Source of the DNA: Cydia pomonella | Lineage: Eukaryota; Arthropoda; Insecta; Lepidoptera; Tortricidae | Assembly: GCF_033807575.1 (NCBI RefSeq) | Contig: NC_084721.1 | Coordinates: 9,300,001 to 9,364,000, forward strand | Direction of reading: 5' to 3' | DNA length: 64,000 nt | In this document: positions 9,584 through 20,713 of the stretch, piece by piece | Numbering within the stretch: the stretch's first letter is position 1 | Layout of the letters: each line of letters begins with the position of its first letter | The notes under the pieces: model-generated | What the model was told of the DNA's origin: nothing | Databases searched by the model: none | Seen by the model: the letters and a program-made list of their open reading frames with translations, nothing else | Made by a program: the position numbers and the translations under genes

Positions 9584-11793
9584 TCATTCAAAATGGCCTC
9601 CTCTGGCCTTGACACAGGCCCTCAAACGACGAGGCCAGTCATCAATAGCGGCACTTTCGATTGTCATGTCTAATTCCGTCACTATCTTAACTATGGCCCG
9701 CTTGAGGGAGTCAAGTTTTGTGTGGGGTTTAGCACAGGCTTTCTCCTCAATAACCTGCCATATGGCATAATCCAGGGGGTTAAGGTCCGGCCAGTCTTCG
9801 TGGGCAATAAAGTCAATTTTGTTCCTTCGAAACCAGGCTTGAGTTGTTTTTGCCGTAAGTGCAGGAGCTGAGTCTTGTTGAAAGACCCATGGCTGGTTTT
9901 GAAATAGGGTGTGGCTTAAGGGCTTCACTATTGGTTCGAGAACGGCTTCCTGGTAAACTTTGGCCCCAGTTTTCACACCTTATTCACAGAAATGAATCTG
10001 TGTTAGCCCTGAGTATGACACACCCAGCCAAATCATCACATAAGAGGGGTGATGGCCTCGTTGCACTCTCGGAACAGCCGCAATCGCCTCTTGACTGTTT
10101 TTTGCATACACTCTGTCATTCTGGCGGTTACAACATTCTTCAATGGTAAATTTTTTTTCATCTGTAAATAGTACTTTTCGGTGGCCAATTTGTGCGTACC
10201 GCTTTAATAGCACGCGACTTCTCTCTAGCCTAGTAGTAGTATAGTCTTTAATCGTCCATTAAGCAAATGACCTTTTTGTCTGCGGTAAGCGTGTAGTCCA
10301 AGGTCTTCATTGATAACTTTTTTTAGGGAGCTTCTCTTCACAGACATCTGTATTGCCAACAACTTTTGCTTCCGGACGGGGTTTCTTGCAATTCCCGCCT
10401 TCACTGCCTTTTTTAGAGCTGTGGTCCGAACGGTGCGTGGTCTTCCAGACCTCTTGCGGTCATCGAAGCTCTGAGTAGGGTAAAGGCACCAGTAGTCAGC
10501 CTTATAACGCATTTTTAAAGTTTGTACTCTCGACGTTTCTAGTAGTCAGCCTCTAAAATCCAGTAAGCAGCCTTTGTGTACCCAGTACTCAGCCTTTATA
10601 AACTATTAATAACAATGAAATAAAAAACACTATTATTTGTATTAAAGTTAACGATATTATAATATTTATCATTCCTAGGTAGGAAGCTAGAGTATAGGTA
10701 GGTCTAGGTACCTATACTCTTATAAGTACCTACAATTCTCATGCCACGAAATTTGTAGGCCATAGGTACTTAAAATTATTCTTGCAAACTAATAAACACT
10801 GTATTTATCTTCTTATTTTTTATTAATGAATCTGTTTATTGAATATAATTCATTATTTTTAAAATCGGTTTAAATGCTGGTGAAACCCGTGCAGGGGTCC
10901 GTTAGATATTGGAATATTTCTCAACAAAAGTATGTATACACTTTTCAACCTTATTTAAATGAGTTAAAGTTCATAATATTTGGCAGCGACGTACCAAGGA
11001 AGATAATGGCTGAGTACTGGATCCGTGAAACCCAGTGGTCAGCCGCATTAAAACGTTATTTCAAATGCGGCTGACTACTGAGTTTTACTTTAAATTGACT
11101 GAGACATGCCTAACTAAATTTGAAAATGTAAATGTAACGGTCCTAACGGTCGCATTAGATCGAAAATAAAAAAAATAACTAATAACCCGAAAGTCAGCCG
11201 CGGGAGGCTGGGCACTGGATTTTTTGTAAAAAAGTGGTATCCAGTGGTCAACCTCCTCAATTTATAAGTTAAATATTGATATTTCTATTTAAATATAACG
11301 CAATTTAATAGATAAACTAACCAATAAACCCATCATTAACAAAAAACAGTAACTTTTTATATTAAAATATATTTTTTCTCACGCGTTAAAAGAACACCAC
11401 GTGCAGTAAAAAATATGGCGGACATGACACTCCAGCTCTCGTCAACAAACATCACCTTTATGAACGAGTATATTTCCTCTCCCCGATACCTCACCGCACC
11501 TGCCGCGTTACGTATTAACGAATAAGGAATCAGAGCTCCTATTTGACTACACGCGATTTGTTTAATCGAATATACCAGATATTTATGACCAATAAACGAC
11601 TTAAAAGGCTGACTATTGGTCCCTGGCTGGCCACTGGTGCTGTTACCCTACTATTGTATCTATTAATTCAGCGATAAACAAATTGTTTGTTAATTTTTAG
11701 GTTTTCAAGCAACTTCAAAATCATGTTTGGCGGGTGCCCACATTTGTGCAACGCAATTACTGCGATACGATTCTCTGTTAGGCCCCAACTCAT
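9584..11793 (-). pseudogene. Mariner (maT-like) transposase, split by a transposon
   Basis: Read on the minus strand. ATG at 11793-11791 opens MSWGLTENRIAVIALHKC, a helix-turn-helix domain continuing ...LKINKQFVYR. An in-frame TGA (11668-11670) follows, then INRYNSTQ up to 11651. The frame resumes at 10475 with SFDDRKRSGRPRTVRT, so removing 10478-11648 plus one TA restores the reading frame. Further on are GHRKVLFTDEKKFT (first catalytic Asp), PRVQRGHHPSYVMIW, an in-frame TAA (9977-9979), VFQQDSAPA (second Asp), DLNPLDYAIW (third Asp) and a C-terminal ARGGHFE. A frameshift lies near 10225-10240. The spacing from second to third Asp is 33 residues here, with an apparent 4-residue loss where relatives have SGSP-like residues before DLNP. 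The intact form would then be DD37D, the maT class. The protein is non-functional. Confidence 0.85.
10476..11650. mobile_element. Non-autonomous DNA transposon inserted in the mariner transposase
   Basis: The left end (10478-10501) is GGGTAAAGGCACCAGTAGTC followed by AGCC. The right end (11625-11648) is its reverse complement at 20 of 24 positions. TA flanks both ends (10476-10477, 11649-11650). The motif CCAGTRGTCAGCC or its reverse complement recurs about 12 times, clustered in both subterminal regions: near 10489, 10541, 10560, 10582, 11008, 11032, 11069, 11192, 11206, 11241, 11607 and 11625. Such arrays are typical of transposase-binding sites. There is no transposase frame; the 66-codon frame at 10874-11074 has no recognisable domain. 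The superfamily is unresolved. Confidence 0.85.
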
Positions 11794-12063
11794 TCAAACT
11801 ATCGTTTTGTGTGGTGTATAATTATAGATCACAAAGCCACCACATTATGTCATTTTTTATTTTTTCGGTAGCATTTGTTTTAATGGAAATAAAGAGGTTA
11901 CAAATCGAGTAACAGAACTTAGTAAGCAACTAGGTATTTTTATATTATTAATATTAATGTCTTTGATTTTGATTTATATATTTTTACGACGTATGTAAAT
12001 ATGCTTTATTATAATTATAACGTGTAAATTGGTTTTGCTAATAAATAACTTATGACTTATGAC

Positions 12064-12155
12064 TTAAAATCGATGTCATATTTTCTAAGAACAGATGTGG
12101 CTATCTCTCATAGTTTCTGACTTCTCCATACTGACCATTTTGGATTGATCACCTG
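12064..12155 (-). repeat. Right terminal inverted repeat of the mariner element
   Basis: Inverted partner of 8966-9057, ending GATCACCTG next to TA. The segment 11794-12063 between the transposase start and this repeat is the presumed 5' UTR. Its end, AATAAATAACTTATGACTTATGACTT, has the look of a LINE tail, so part of it may be another insertion. Confidence 0.9.
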
Positions 12156-12218
12156 TATATGTTGTTTTGACACTCTGTTCTTTAATTAATTAAAATTCTT
12201 CATGATTTCACTAGGTTT

Positions 12219-12481
12219 GACGACCGGTCTAGGCTAGTGGGTATATACATATAGTGACCCTGCCTACGAAGCCGTTGGTCCTGGGTTCCAATCCCGGTAA
12301 GGACATTTACTTGTGTGATGAGCACAGATATTTGTTCCTAAGTCATGGGTGGTGGTGGTGGTCATTTTCTATATATTGAAGTATTTGATGTGAGTACACA
12401 CAACACATGTCTTCTTGAGCTGACTGTGGGGCTTAATCAATATGTGTAAGAATGTCTAATATATATTAATTATTTATTATA
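12219..12481 (+). mobile_element. SINE family A, near full-length
   Basis: Begins GACGACCGGTCTAGGCTAGT (A-box-like), with the B box GGTTCCAATCCCGG at about 12284-12297. The body includes GTGTGATGAGCACAGATATTT and TTCCTAAGTCATGGGTGG. It ends GCTGACTGTGGGGCTTAATC, GTGTAAGAATGTC and a TATTTATTA tail. Order and content match 45576-45843. The Pol III boxes and lack of coding sequence make it a tRNA-related SINE. A (GGT)n slippage near 12350 is private to this copy. Confidence 0.85.
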
Positions 12482-12862
12482 CAATTTATACATTACCGAC
12501 GGACGGACGGAGATGGTAAGATTAGTAGGTAATGTTTCGGTTGTCACTCCAAAACCTGTATTAAACTGATACTGACATTATTTATTTGAATATTGGTTTA
12601 GCTCTGTTGTTGCTCGGTATTGGGTTAGTTATATTATTATTAAACTTATATTGACATTATTAGTTTGAATATTGGTTTAGTTCTGATGAGCATGAAAAAT
12701 TAAAATTAAATATATATTTTTATTTATTTTATTATTCAAGTTAGTTACACAGCATTACAGTATTACTACTAAGGCACTGCGAACTACAAAACATATATAA
12801 AAATACAAAGATACGAGAAAACACAAATAATAATAAAATACAATCTAATTGAGTGAAGTGAA
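12482..12862 (-). mobile_element. Possible antisense LINE 3' end
   Basis: From about 12725 a T-rich (TTTTATTTATTTTATTATTC) start is followed by AAGGCACTGCGAACTACAAA, the arrangement expected of a minus-strand retroelement tail. 12482-12724 shows two imperfect copies of a TGACATTATT..TTGAATATTGGTTTAG string (about 12570-12605 and 12650-12685) and nothing else. Confidence 0.35.
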
Positions 12863-13188
12863 GCGTTGGTGGCCTAGCGGTAAGAGCGTGCGACTTGCAA
12901 TCCGGAGGTCGCGGGTTCAAACCCCGGCTCGTACCAATGAGTTTTTCGGAATTTATGTACGAAATATCATTTGATATTTACCAGTCGCTTTTCGGTGAAG
13001 GAAAACATCGTGAGGAAACCGGACTAATCCCAACAAGGCCTAGTTTATCCTCTGGGTTGGAAGGTCAGATGGCAGTCGCTTTCGTAAAAACTAGTGCCTA
13101 CGCCACATCTTGGGATTAGTTGTCAAGCGGACCCCAGGCTCCCATGAGCCGTGGCAAAATGCCGGGACAACGCGAGGAAGAAGAAGAG
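12863..13188 (+). mobile_element. SINE family B (tRNA-derived), full copy
   Basis: The head GCGTTGGTGGCCTAGCGGTA has an A box (TGGCCTAGCGG), and GCGGGTTCAAACCCCGGCTC has a strong B box. The body runs through TCGCTTTTCGGTGAAGGAAA, CCGGACTAATCCC, AAGGTCAGATGGCAGTCGC and GCCGGGACAACGCGAGG, ending in (GAA)n. A second copy is at 22808-23158. The anticodon arm does not fold as a working tRNA. Short frames over this region are artefacts of the SINE. Confidence 0.9.
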
Positions 13189-13365
13189 ATATGTTACGTA
13201 ACGTAACGTCAATCGTTTCGTATTCTCTGCACTTTGTTTTCAATTTTATTAGATGCTTCAGCTCGTGATTGCCTCGTTTCAAATTCTGTTCTGTGAAGTG
13301 TCCGTAAATTTCTAATAACTATCGGGACTTTCATTTCATGTTCGGAGGCTAACAATATACCACCA

Positions 13366-13530
13366 ATAAATGTCAAAGGTATTTGGGCTGGGTAGGTCCA
13401 GACGGAGATGGGCGGATGGCCTGGACAGGACACCTTCGGTAACAACTGGCCGCCGGCCAGAGGAAGCACTAAAAAGGGAGTCGTGGTAATCAAGGGGAGA
13501 AGCTTTTGCCCAGCTGTGGGACATTCAAAT
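13366..13530 (+). pseudogene. LINE (RTE-like) ORF C-terminal remnant
   Basis: The plus-strand translation gives GRSRRRWADGLDR, then TTGRRPEEALKRESW, a TAA, then SRGEAFAQLWDI. The pattern 'RP(R)RRW.DDL ... RE.W...GEAFAQ.W' is the conserved C-terminus of a non-LTR ORF2 seen in many animal genomes and also at 62665-62960 (minus). The region is short and interrupted by a stop. Confidence 0.65.
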
Positions 13531-14229
13531 CGGTTAGTAAAAAACTGTATGCGTCCCTATACTCGATTCTTACATCTTATCTCGTGACTTGACAAAATTA
13601 CATAGCAAATTATATATTGCCATCTTAACCCAAACGTTTTATTGTAAGTTTCCGCTTAGCTACATTTAAGGTTAATGATTATGTTGCAAGTTGCCATACA
13701 CTATAATCCAGTCTGAAGAACATAAATCCCGAGGCGGTAAAGGGAACGAACTTTCTGTGTTGTGAAATTTGCTTTATGTTTCATTGTGTTTAGCAACAAA
13801 ACTTGGTAAATGCGCATTGTCCAGCTCGCCGGTTTTGTCTCATCATTTTATGTGGTTGCGAGTGAGAGAGCGTATTTTACACGCCTGGGTTGAGGTGCAG
13901 AATGTAATAAAGTTTACAGCTAGTAATTCCTTGTGCGATGCTCAAAAGTCATAAAATTTCTTTTTTACTCTGCCTTTTTAGTTTAGGTTTACTAGAATAA
14001 TAAATCAAATTGCTATACAGCCTATGGAGCCGAAACAGCTCAGACAGTTAACAATGTGTCGTTTAAATTTTATCATATGTTCTAAATAAACTTTAATATA
14101 ATTCGTGAATTTGTGAATGCTTAGGGATGAAATATAATTACAATTACTTTTAAACTTATTGTTGACTTTATTTTATTTATTAATTTTACTTCGTTACATC
14201 AAATTAAATCAGTGTATTTAATGTACCTA
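13531..14229. other. No recognisable feature
   Basis: AT-rich. No element ends or coding motif recognised. Confidence 0.45.
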
Positions 14230-14706
14230 TACAGGGTGATTCATGAGACGTGAGCTGGACTAAGCCTACACAATCAGTAAATGTTAATGAATCGTTCACC
14301 ATCATATTTAAGTAAAACAATCACGCTTTTTATCTGTTATTTAACTTTTTCTTAAGGACAAATTTGATTATCTACAATCATGGATACCCTACAACACTTA
14401 ATTAACAAAGATAAAACCTCTTTAACCGTTATGACAGCACTTTGATTATGAAGAAAATAAAATGTCACACTTGAGTGAGATACGATTTTATAAAAGTAAC
14501 CAGACTTCGATGACATTCAATTTGTCACTTATTTTGGATAAAACAAAGAGGGTGACCATAAATATCGTAAATAAAATAAAACTCTTTTTTTTGAACAGTA
14601 AAAATTAAATTAACGTTAATCTCACAAATACTGGTACAAAACAGTTGCTGATAATTTACCGAATATGCAGGCTTGATCCTGCTCACGTCTCCTGAATCAT
14701 CCTGTA
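14230..14706. mobile_element. Mariner-like MITE, 473 bp
   Basis: The left end CAGGGTGATTCATGAGACGT continues GAGCTGGACTAAGCCTAC. The right end is the inverted copy, ending ACGTCTCCTGAATCATCCTG at 14704. TA flanks both (14230-14231 and 14705-14706). The inverted repeats are about 38 bp. The interior lacks any transposase frame, so the element is non-autonomous. Confidence 0.85.
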
Positions 14707-17700
14707 TATTTCTACGTCAGCAACCTCAGCATTTACATTCCTATGTACCGAAACCTATATCTACACGAAATTTGCTCTGTGTGTTTTTTGTTGCATTTGA
14801 TATGATAATTAAATTTTTTGTTGCATTTGATATGAGCATATCCACTAAAAAAATAAAGATACATCGAGACTTTTAATGAGCCATGTGTACTGATTTGATA
14901 CAATGATTATCACGTTGTAATAACTTGATAATTTTGTTGAATGGTCAGTTAAGCACCGTCGTCAATGGCATATACGATGAAAACCTACGTAATTTAAATA
15001 ATCTTATGTAACATTTGTAATACCAATACCGACTAGTACTAACGAATATGGCAAAAGAGTTTGGACAAGTGCTCTCCCACGCAGTTTGAATAGATTTCCG
15101 TATGAATCAATAATAGAAAATATATCGGATAAGCAAATAGTAAAGTGATATAAAAGAATGTTACTGAATAATTTATCTAAGTCTGCTAGTGAACATAATT
15201 AATTAAAATAGTAAGTATAAACTATGTTCTTATATGATGATGATGATCTCAACTTAGACTTAACTCAATTAAAATCTTAATAATAATAGATAAAGAGTTT
15301 CGTTTGTAAACTTTCTTAAAATCGTTTTTTTACAATGCATTTGCGTTATGATAGAATCTGTAGAGTTCGGTAGCAGTAGGGAATGGCGTCACTGCTGCAC
15401 TTTTTCTGTTATTACACTTACTTCTGTACTATTCTTGTATATGCGACATGCCTCTATGACTCAAAACTGGCCAAAGCTTATAGTCGGATCGTGATAGTTT
15501 TATTGCGTCGTAATTTCAAGAAAACGCGCGCATGTTTTTACTACTACACAACTACTATAGAACCTAGGTCTAATCATTCGAACACTAAACCTAAACAATA
15601 GGTAATATTGAGTAACTAAATATTATGAACCTTGTTTTTTTTTATTTAAATGTCGTATGATGTCAAAAAAGCCTGAATGAAATGCTCAATATTCTCTTTG
15701 GCCGATTGTATGGATCTAAGCAACTACTAAGGTTATACATACTTACATGCTATGTGTATCACAAGAAGGTCAGTCTACACTTCAAACCTGTTACGTTATT
15801 CGCATGTGCTTCATATCATATGACGTGAATGGACACGTAATTGAATAGAGCCGCGCGCGGCAGCCTGTTGAGACAACCAACACGATTGATGCCATAATGC
15901 AGGGTCGGGGCCAAAATCAATTTTCTCTGACTCATTTTTTGTCAGTCTGACAAAGCATTAGCACTTACCACAATGAAAAACGTTGGTGTGCCTATATTTT
16001 GTGCGTGATTTTATTTATCAATATGAACTATAAGTAATTGAATTGGTTTACTACTTTAACGGTGAACATTTTATCGTATGAGTAATACAATTTTTCCCGT
16101 AATTTCATTTTGGGGAATCTTTAAAAGGCATACAATGTTACTGTACCCTAACCATGAAATCAATCTATGGAAATATATAAGGTATATCGCGGATACCTAA
16201 TTAATTTACTACTACTTACAGGCGAGTTCTAAAACCAAACATTAACAGTAAACATAATTTAAAACTAGTGGCTCTGTGAGTTGTAGACCTCACGATAAGC
16301 TTCATAAACTTAAAATAATAATAGTATATTGTTAACCAAGGGAATGGTGCCTTTCACCTGAGTTAAATATTCTACTTTTCATTTCGAATAGGTACGATGA
16401 AAGTAAAATACATGTGTATTTAAAAAAAAACATGACTAAATATACACTTTTATAGTACTTGAAAGTACCCTTTCAATTAACAATTGAGGTAAAAGTAACG
16501 CGATTTATGAGAAGGAAAGTTAAAAATAATATTGAAAATTGTACAACAAATATATTTAATATCATATTTAAATTGCTTATCGTAATATAAACGAAAAAAA
16601 AACGTACTGGGAGAGTAAAATGCTCTAGTGCGGAAACGTATTATTTTCTGCACACTTTTTTGAACAATAACTACCTACTATCAGAGCATAAAAAAAAAAT
16701 TACTTCGTTTAGTCATTATTACAGCAAACGCACAATGGTTTTCAGTGCCATATAACTTTAGTACTATATTTGAATATTTTCCAAAAAAACGAAACATTAA
16801 AAATCTCGGTAAGTATAACTACCGCACCTGACAGCCGCATGCTGGAGGAGTTCGCAATATTCGTACCCCCGGAGTTACACACGATGTTTTTCATCACATT
16901 TGCGAAGAAAAAAATTAATTTTAAGCGAAATAATTCGTAAATACGGTGACATATCAAACATTTGTCGGCCATTTTGTAATTTCTTGATAGGTTATCGAAG
17001 GCACAGGCCTATTCGGCATTCAGCCACGATTGAAAATTATGTAAAAATATTTTAAACGACTGTTAAATTAATCAAATTAAATAATTTAAAACATAACACA
17101 CAAATATTTTAAAAGTAAAACTAATTTATGTTACTTGGTTTGAAATGAATAAGCGACAAAAAAAAAAAACTTTAACCCCCTAGGGAGTTATACCCTTTTT
17201 TTCACAATCCATAAACTCTAGCGGGAGCAATATAAGCCTTTGTCTTTCAGTACACCTGCATGAAATAAGATCTTTTTTTCGAGCAAGTGTGATAAGAAAA
17301 CATTTATTTTGGTAAATGTCTGTTTACCAAGCATGCTTTCTGCGATAAGTTCTTTGGGATATGAAATTAGGCAAAAATCTTTCCATACACAGTCCTGCCA
17401 CTTGACTCAGATATTTAGTAAGGTATTTGTGTGGTAGTGTATCTAATAGTAGAATGTCATTTAGTTTAAAATTAAATCTAGTTTTTCTAGTTTTTTGATA
17501 GCACATACCAGTCACACACAGAATACCTCACCAACCGTCCGATTCAAGTATACAAACACACAACGGTGACGGTCCTCTTATAGAACAGAACGGAAATCTC
17601 AAAAAGTGAAGAAGGAAAAACATTAGCCTACAAAATATATTGCTAAATATCTTTAATTTTTCGTCACGCTGCACTGCAGTCGGGTAAGAAATAGAAAACA

Positions 17701-18230
17701 ATAGGTAAACTTACTTATATGAACATTTGTATGCAGTAACATTTTCCCATTTACTTGTTTCGTGCATGCGATGAAAAAAGGCAATATTTTCTTTCTTATT
17801 TAATGGAATTCTATCAAGTGTGTAACTTCCGTGCGTAACCCGGACGCTTCCTGAACACTGCCGAGCGGTCCACTCCATATTTCGCTTGGCTTCCTCTAGT
17901 GCTCTAACTAAACATACAAATAACTACCTATGGCATCTATATCTAAATACTTCCAAGGGCTTCTAAACTGAAACCTTCTTCACGTTCTAAATCATGGCAA
18001 GTAAATTCAAATTTTCAGAACTGAAGAGATAACACAATCAAAATACATCGTGAAACATATGGTCACCACAAACATCGATGCAATTTTGCTTGTAAAACGC
18101 TACGCTGTGAGTAGCACTTTATCAATTTTAATTATAACAGCCCATGTTCAGCCCTAAAACAAAATGTTTTCACTAACTTTTTTATTTTATTTTAGGCACA
18201 TATCGTAAACGTGAACTTAACTGTAACATG
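14707..18230. other. Mostly unannotated AT-rich stretch
   Basis: No host gene was recognised. 16321-16368 shares ATTGTTAACCAAGGG and TGCCTTTCACCTGAGTTAAA with 6620-6665, a short dispersed repeat. A possible LINE C-terminus at 15041-15201 is listed separately. The remainder shows no repeat ends or protein motifs. Confidence 0.45.
15041..15201 (+). pseudogene. Possible retroelement ORF C-terminus (weak)
   Basis: The plus frame reads TNEYGKRVWTSALPRSLNR, continues to a TGA after QIVK, then YKRMLLNNLSKSASEHN and TAA. The 'YG.R.W....P..LN....I......K..K..LL' pattern resembles C-terminal ends of some non-LTR reverse transcriptases. It is short, contains a stop and lacks any RT core motif, so this is tentative. 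Confidence 0.3.
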
Positions 18231-19085
18231 CGGCTCATTTCATTTCACTTCATTTATTTGCATTAAACATGGCACAATAGTTCTTATACTAGTGTTATTG
18301 GGTAACACATGATTAACTACACAGTAGCATGCAAATTTACACCTTAAACTCTAGGACATACAAAACAAAATACATAGGTATATACAACATAATTCAAATG
18401 TCAATACTAAAACTAAGAACAATTAATTAGAAGTAACCATCAATTTAAAATATCATTAATATTATACAAGTTTTTTCCAATTAGCCATTTATAGAGTCTT
18501 GGTTTTAGTGCTTTGGCATTCAATTCTTTAAGGTGGTCAGGTAATTTGTTAAAAAGCTTAACACACATTTTGAGATAGCTTTTACTGTAGAGTGCTAGTT
18601 TTGAAGTAGCTTCTAATGCCTGGTAGGATCTCTACGAGAACGCTGGTTCAGGTCAGCTGCCTTTTTAAAGAGATGCTTATTTTTGCTGACAAACATACAT
18701 ATTTCGTACGTATATAGTGCGGGTAGCAGTAGTAAGCCAAGTTTATTAAAAAATGGTTTACAACTTTCCCAAGCTTCTTCCGCAAATTGTCCGAACACAT
18801 TTTTTTTTTGGGCGATAAATAGCCTATCCTTATCGGTGCTATTGCCCCAGGCTAGGATACCATATCGTATCGTGGATTCCACGTATTTCTTGTATGTTGA
18901 AATTGCAGTAGCGACGGTTGTAACTTTCCGTACTTGTTTAAGTGCGTAAACAAACTTGTTGATTTTGATACATACTGTTGCGCTCCCATACTTACTAAAT
19001 TTGTACGGTAGCACATAAGAGTGATTACCGCAAGTTGGTTTATATATAATGCTCCATCTAATAGTTTAGGTGATCTCATAATCTG
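18231..19085 (-). pseudogene. 5'-truncated LINE: RT C-terminal region and 3' UTR
   Basis: On the minus strand, from about 18980, INKFVYALKQVRK is followed by YVESTIRYGILAWGNSTD, then SCKPFFNKL and LYTYEICMFV. After a frame change come LFNKLPDHLKELNA and PRLYKWLIGKNLYN, with a stop at 18440-18442. 'YGI..WGNS', 'C..LF..L.IL..P.LYI.E...FV' and 'FN.LP..LK' are C-terminal hallmarks of Jockey/CR1-group ORF2. The 3' UTR runs to about 18231 and ends in AAATGAAGTGAAATGAAATG, a tandem-type tail. The RT catalytic core is missing. Confidence 0.8.
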
Positions 19086-20713
19086 TGGTTGGCATTGATA
19101 TTAATACTACAATGTGGCGAAGTAGAAAGTGGCCAATGCTTGTTTCAAATGGCAGCAAATACGATCAAGGCTGACATTCCAAAATTATAAATCTATAAAA
19201 TCTTAATATCAATTGTGTTTGCTGATGAAATTTTCCATATTTTCATGTGAATTATATAGTCTTAATCCTTTCAAAAAATAATTCAACACACAAATCTTTC
19301 TTATTATTGATTAATTGCTGTTTGATCAATGATCGAAAATCAGGTATTTGATTCAAGTTGATCTTTACGTCAAACCTATAGAGGATGTTGTTCTGTAAGG
19401 GCTCAACTTATAAAAACTATTTAAAAGGCGTATTATATATAATAAATAGGTAATATATTAATTGTGCGTACAACTAGGTTACAAATAACACTTAATTGAT
19501 ATAATATTTGTATCCCATTTGTTGCCAACGAAAACCCTAATTTTCCGCTATTCCGAACATCACTGAGAAATAATCCAATAAGTATCTTGACAGAACATTC
19601 ATGCAAAATGAGGAATCAATTTCATTTTCCAGTAAATTACCAAAACACGAGGATAGGGTTGGCGAAACACAATTTTGCTGAAAATATCTCCCCCAGACCC
19701 GCGAAAGCAAAACGTTGACGAACGACGTAATTAAAGAGTTATATACTTTTTGAGGAAGGACGAGCTTCCGCCAGAACCTTTCAGGCTTTTTCAAATTCAG
19801 TATAATGAGCATTTTAGCGATCCAAAGCACTTATTCTGAGAGTAAAATCTTGTTAATTAATTTTTCTTGATTTTTTATTCCCAAAAGTGTTTTATGCGTA
19901 GGTATTACTTTGTTTCATTATAGGTTGCCACGAAACTAGGATGTCTACTATCTCTTGGTGGCGTCGATCTTGTTACGAGTAAGAGTTTCTAATAGTAGGT
20001 AATAAAAGTTATAAATGTTAACTTATGCTTTCTACTCATAACTTCACAATTATGATTAGAAAGCATATGATAATAAAGAAGCATGTTTATCTCGCATAGT
20101 TTTCATAGTAGGTATCAGTTACCGGTATTTAGTTAATGTGTAATTTTGTATAATACATGCACCTATTCGGTAGGATTTTACGTTTTTTTTACTTAAACCG
20201 TCTAAAAATACGCATAATATTATAGTGCGTATTACATATACAACAAATAAAAAAAACGCCAAAAGACCGAACCATTGACGAGCAAACTTTTTCCGAAAAA
20301 CAAACTAATTACGTCCTCATCAACAAACATGTGCTTCGAACTTCGGCCATTACAGAAAGAAACAAAATACATCTATTGAACATATCACGACGGTACCTAA
20401 GTTCGTTAACTTGGGATTATCCGATAAACTTGGATCAAACGCTTGCGTAAGTACGGATTAACCTTTTGCGGAAATGACCGCAGTGCCTAAATACTGGCTA
20501 TCCCCTAGCATTCATCGGTAATAGTGTTCCAATGACTAATTTAAATGCCATGGATACCAATTAGTTGGAATTGGACAAATGGATTTAGAGTTAATAAAAT
20601 GTATGGTGTTATTCATAGACGCATGTTAAGCCTAACAAGCCCTTGATAATCGCTTATCCGCCATTTTGAAATTTGTGTGTGTTATAACATTTTACTTTTT
20701 TTTTCAGAGTGAT
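19086..20713. other. No recognisable feature
   Basis: AT-rich. The frame at 19537-19830 (minus) has no recognisable domain. No repeat ends seen. Confidence 0.45.

Larger units (their letters stand above)
8964..12157 (-). mobile_element. Tc1/mariner element (maT-like), with nested insertions
   Basis: Two inverted copies of about 92 bp bound this element: 8966-9057 (starting CAGGGTGATCAATTC) and 12064-12155 (ending GATCACCTG). Each is flanked directly by TA (8964-8965 and 12156-12157), the Tc1/mariner target duplication. Inside is a minus-strand transposase gene (11793 to 9584). The element is 3.2 kb instead of the usual ~1.3 kb. A separate 1.17-kb transposon has landed in the transposase gene, and a LINE fragment lies between the transposase end and the left TIR. 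The transposase carries stops and a frameshift, so the element is dead. Confidence 0.85.

Noticed and set aside
12863..12940. tRNA gene candidate
   Set aside because: Strong B box, but the anticodon arm does not pair and a shared SINE body with a (GAA)n end follows, repeated at 22.8 kb.
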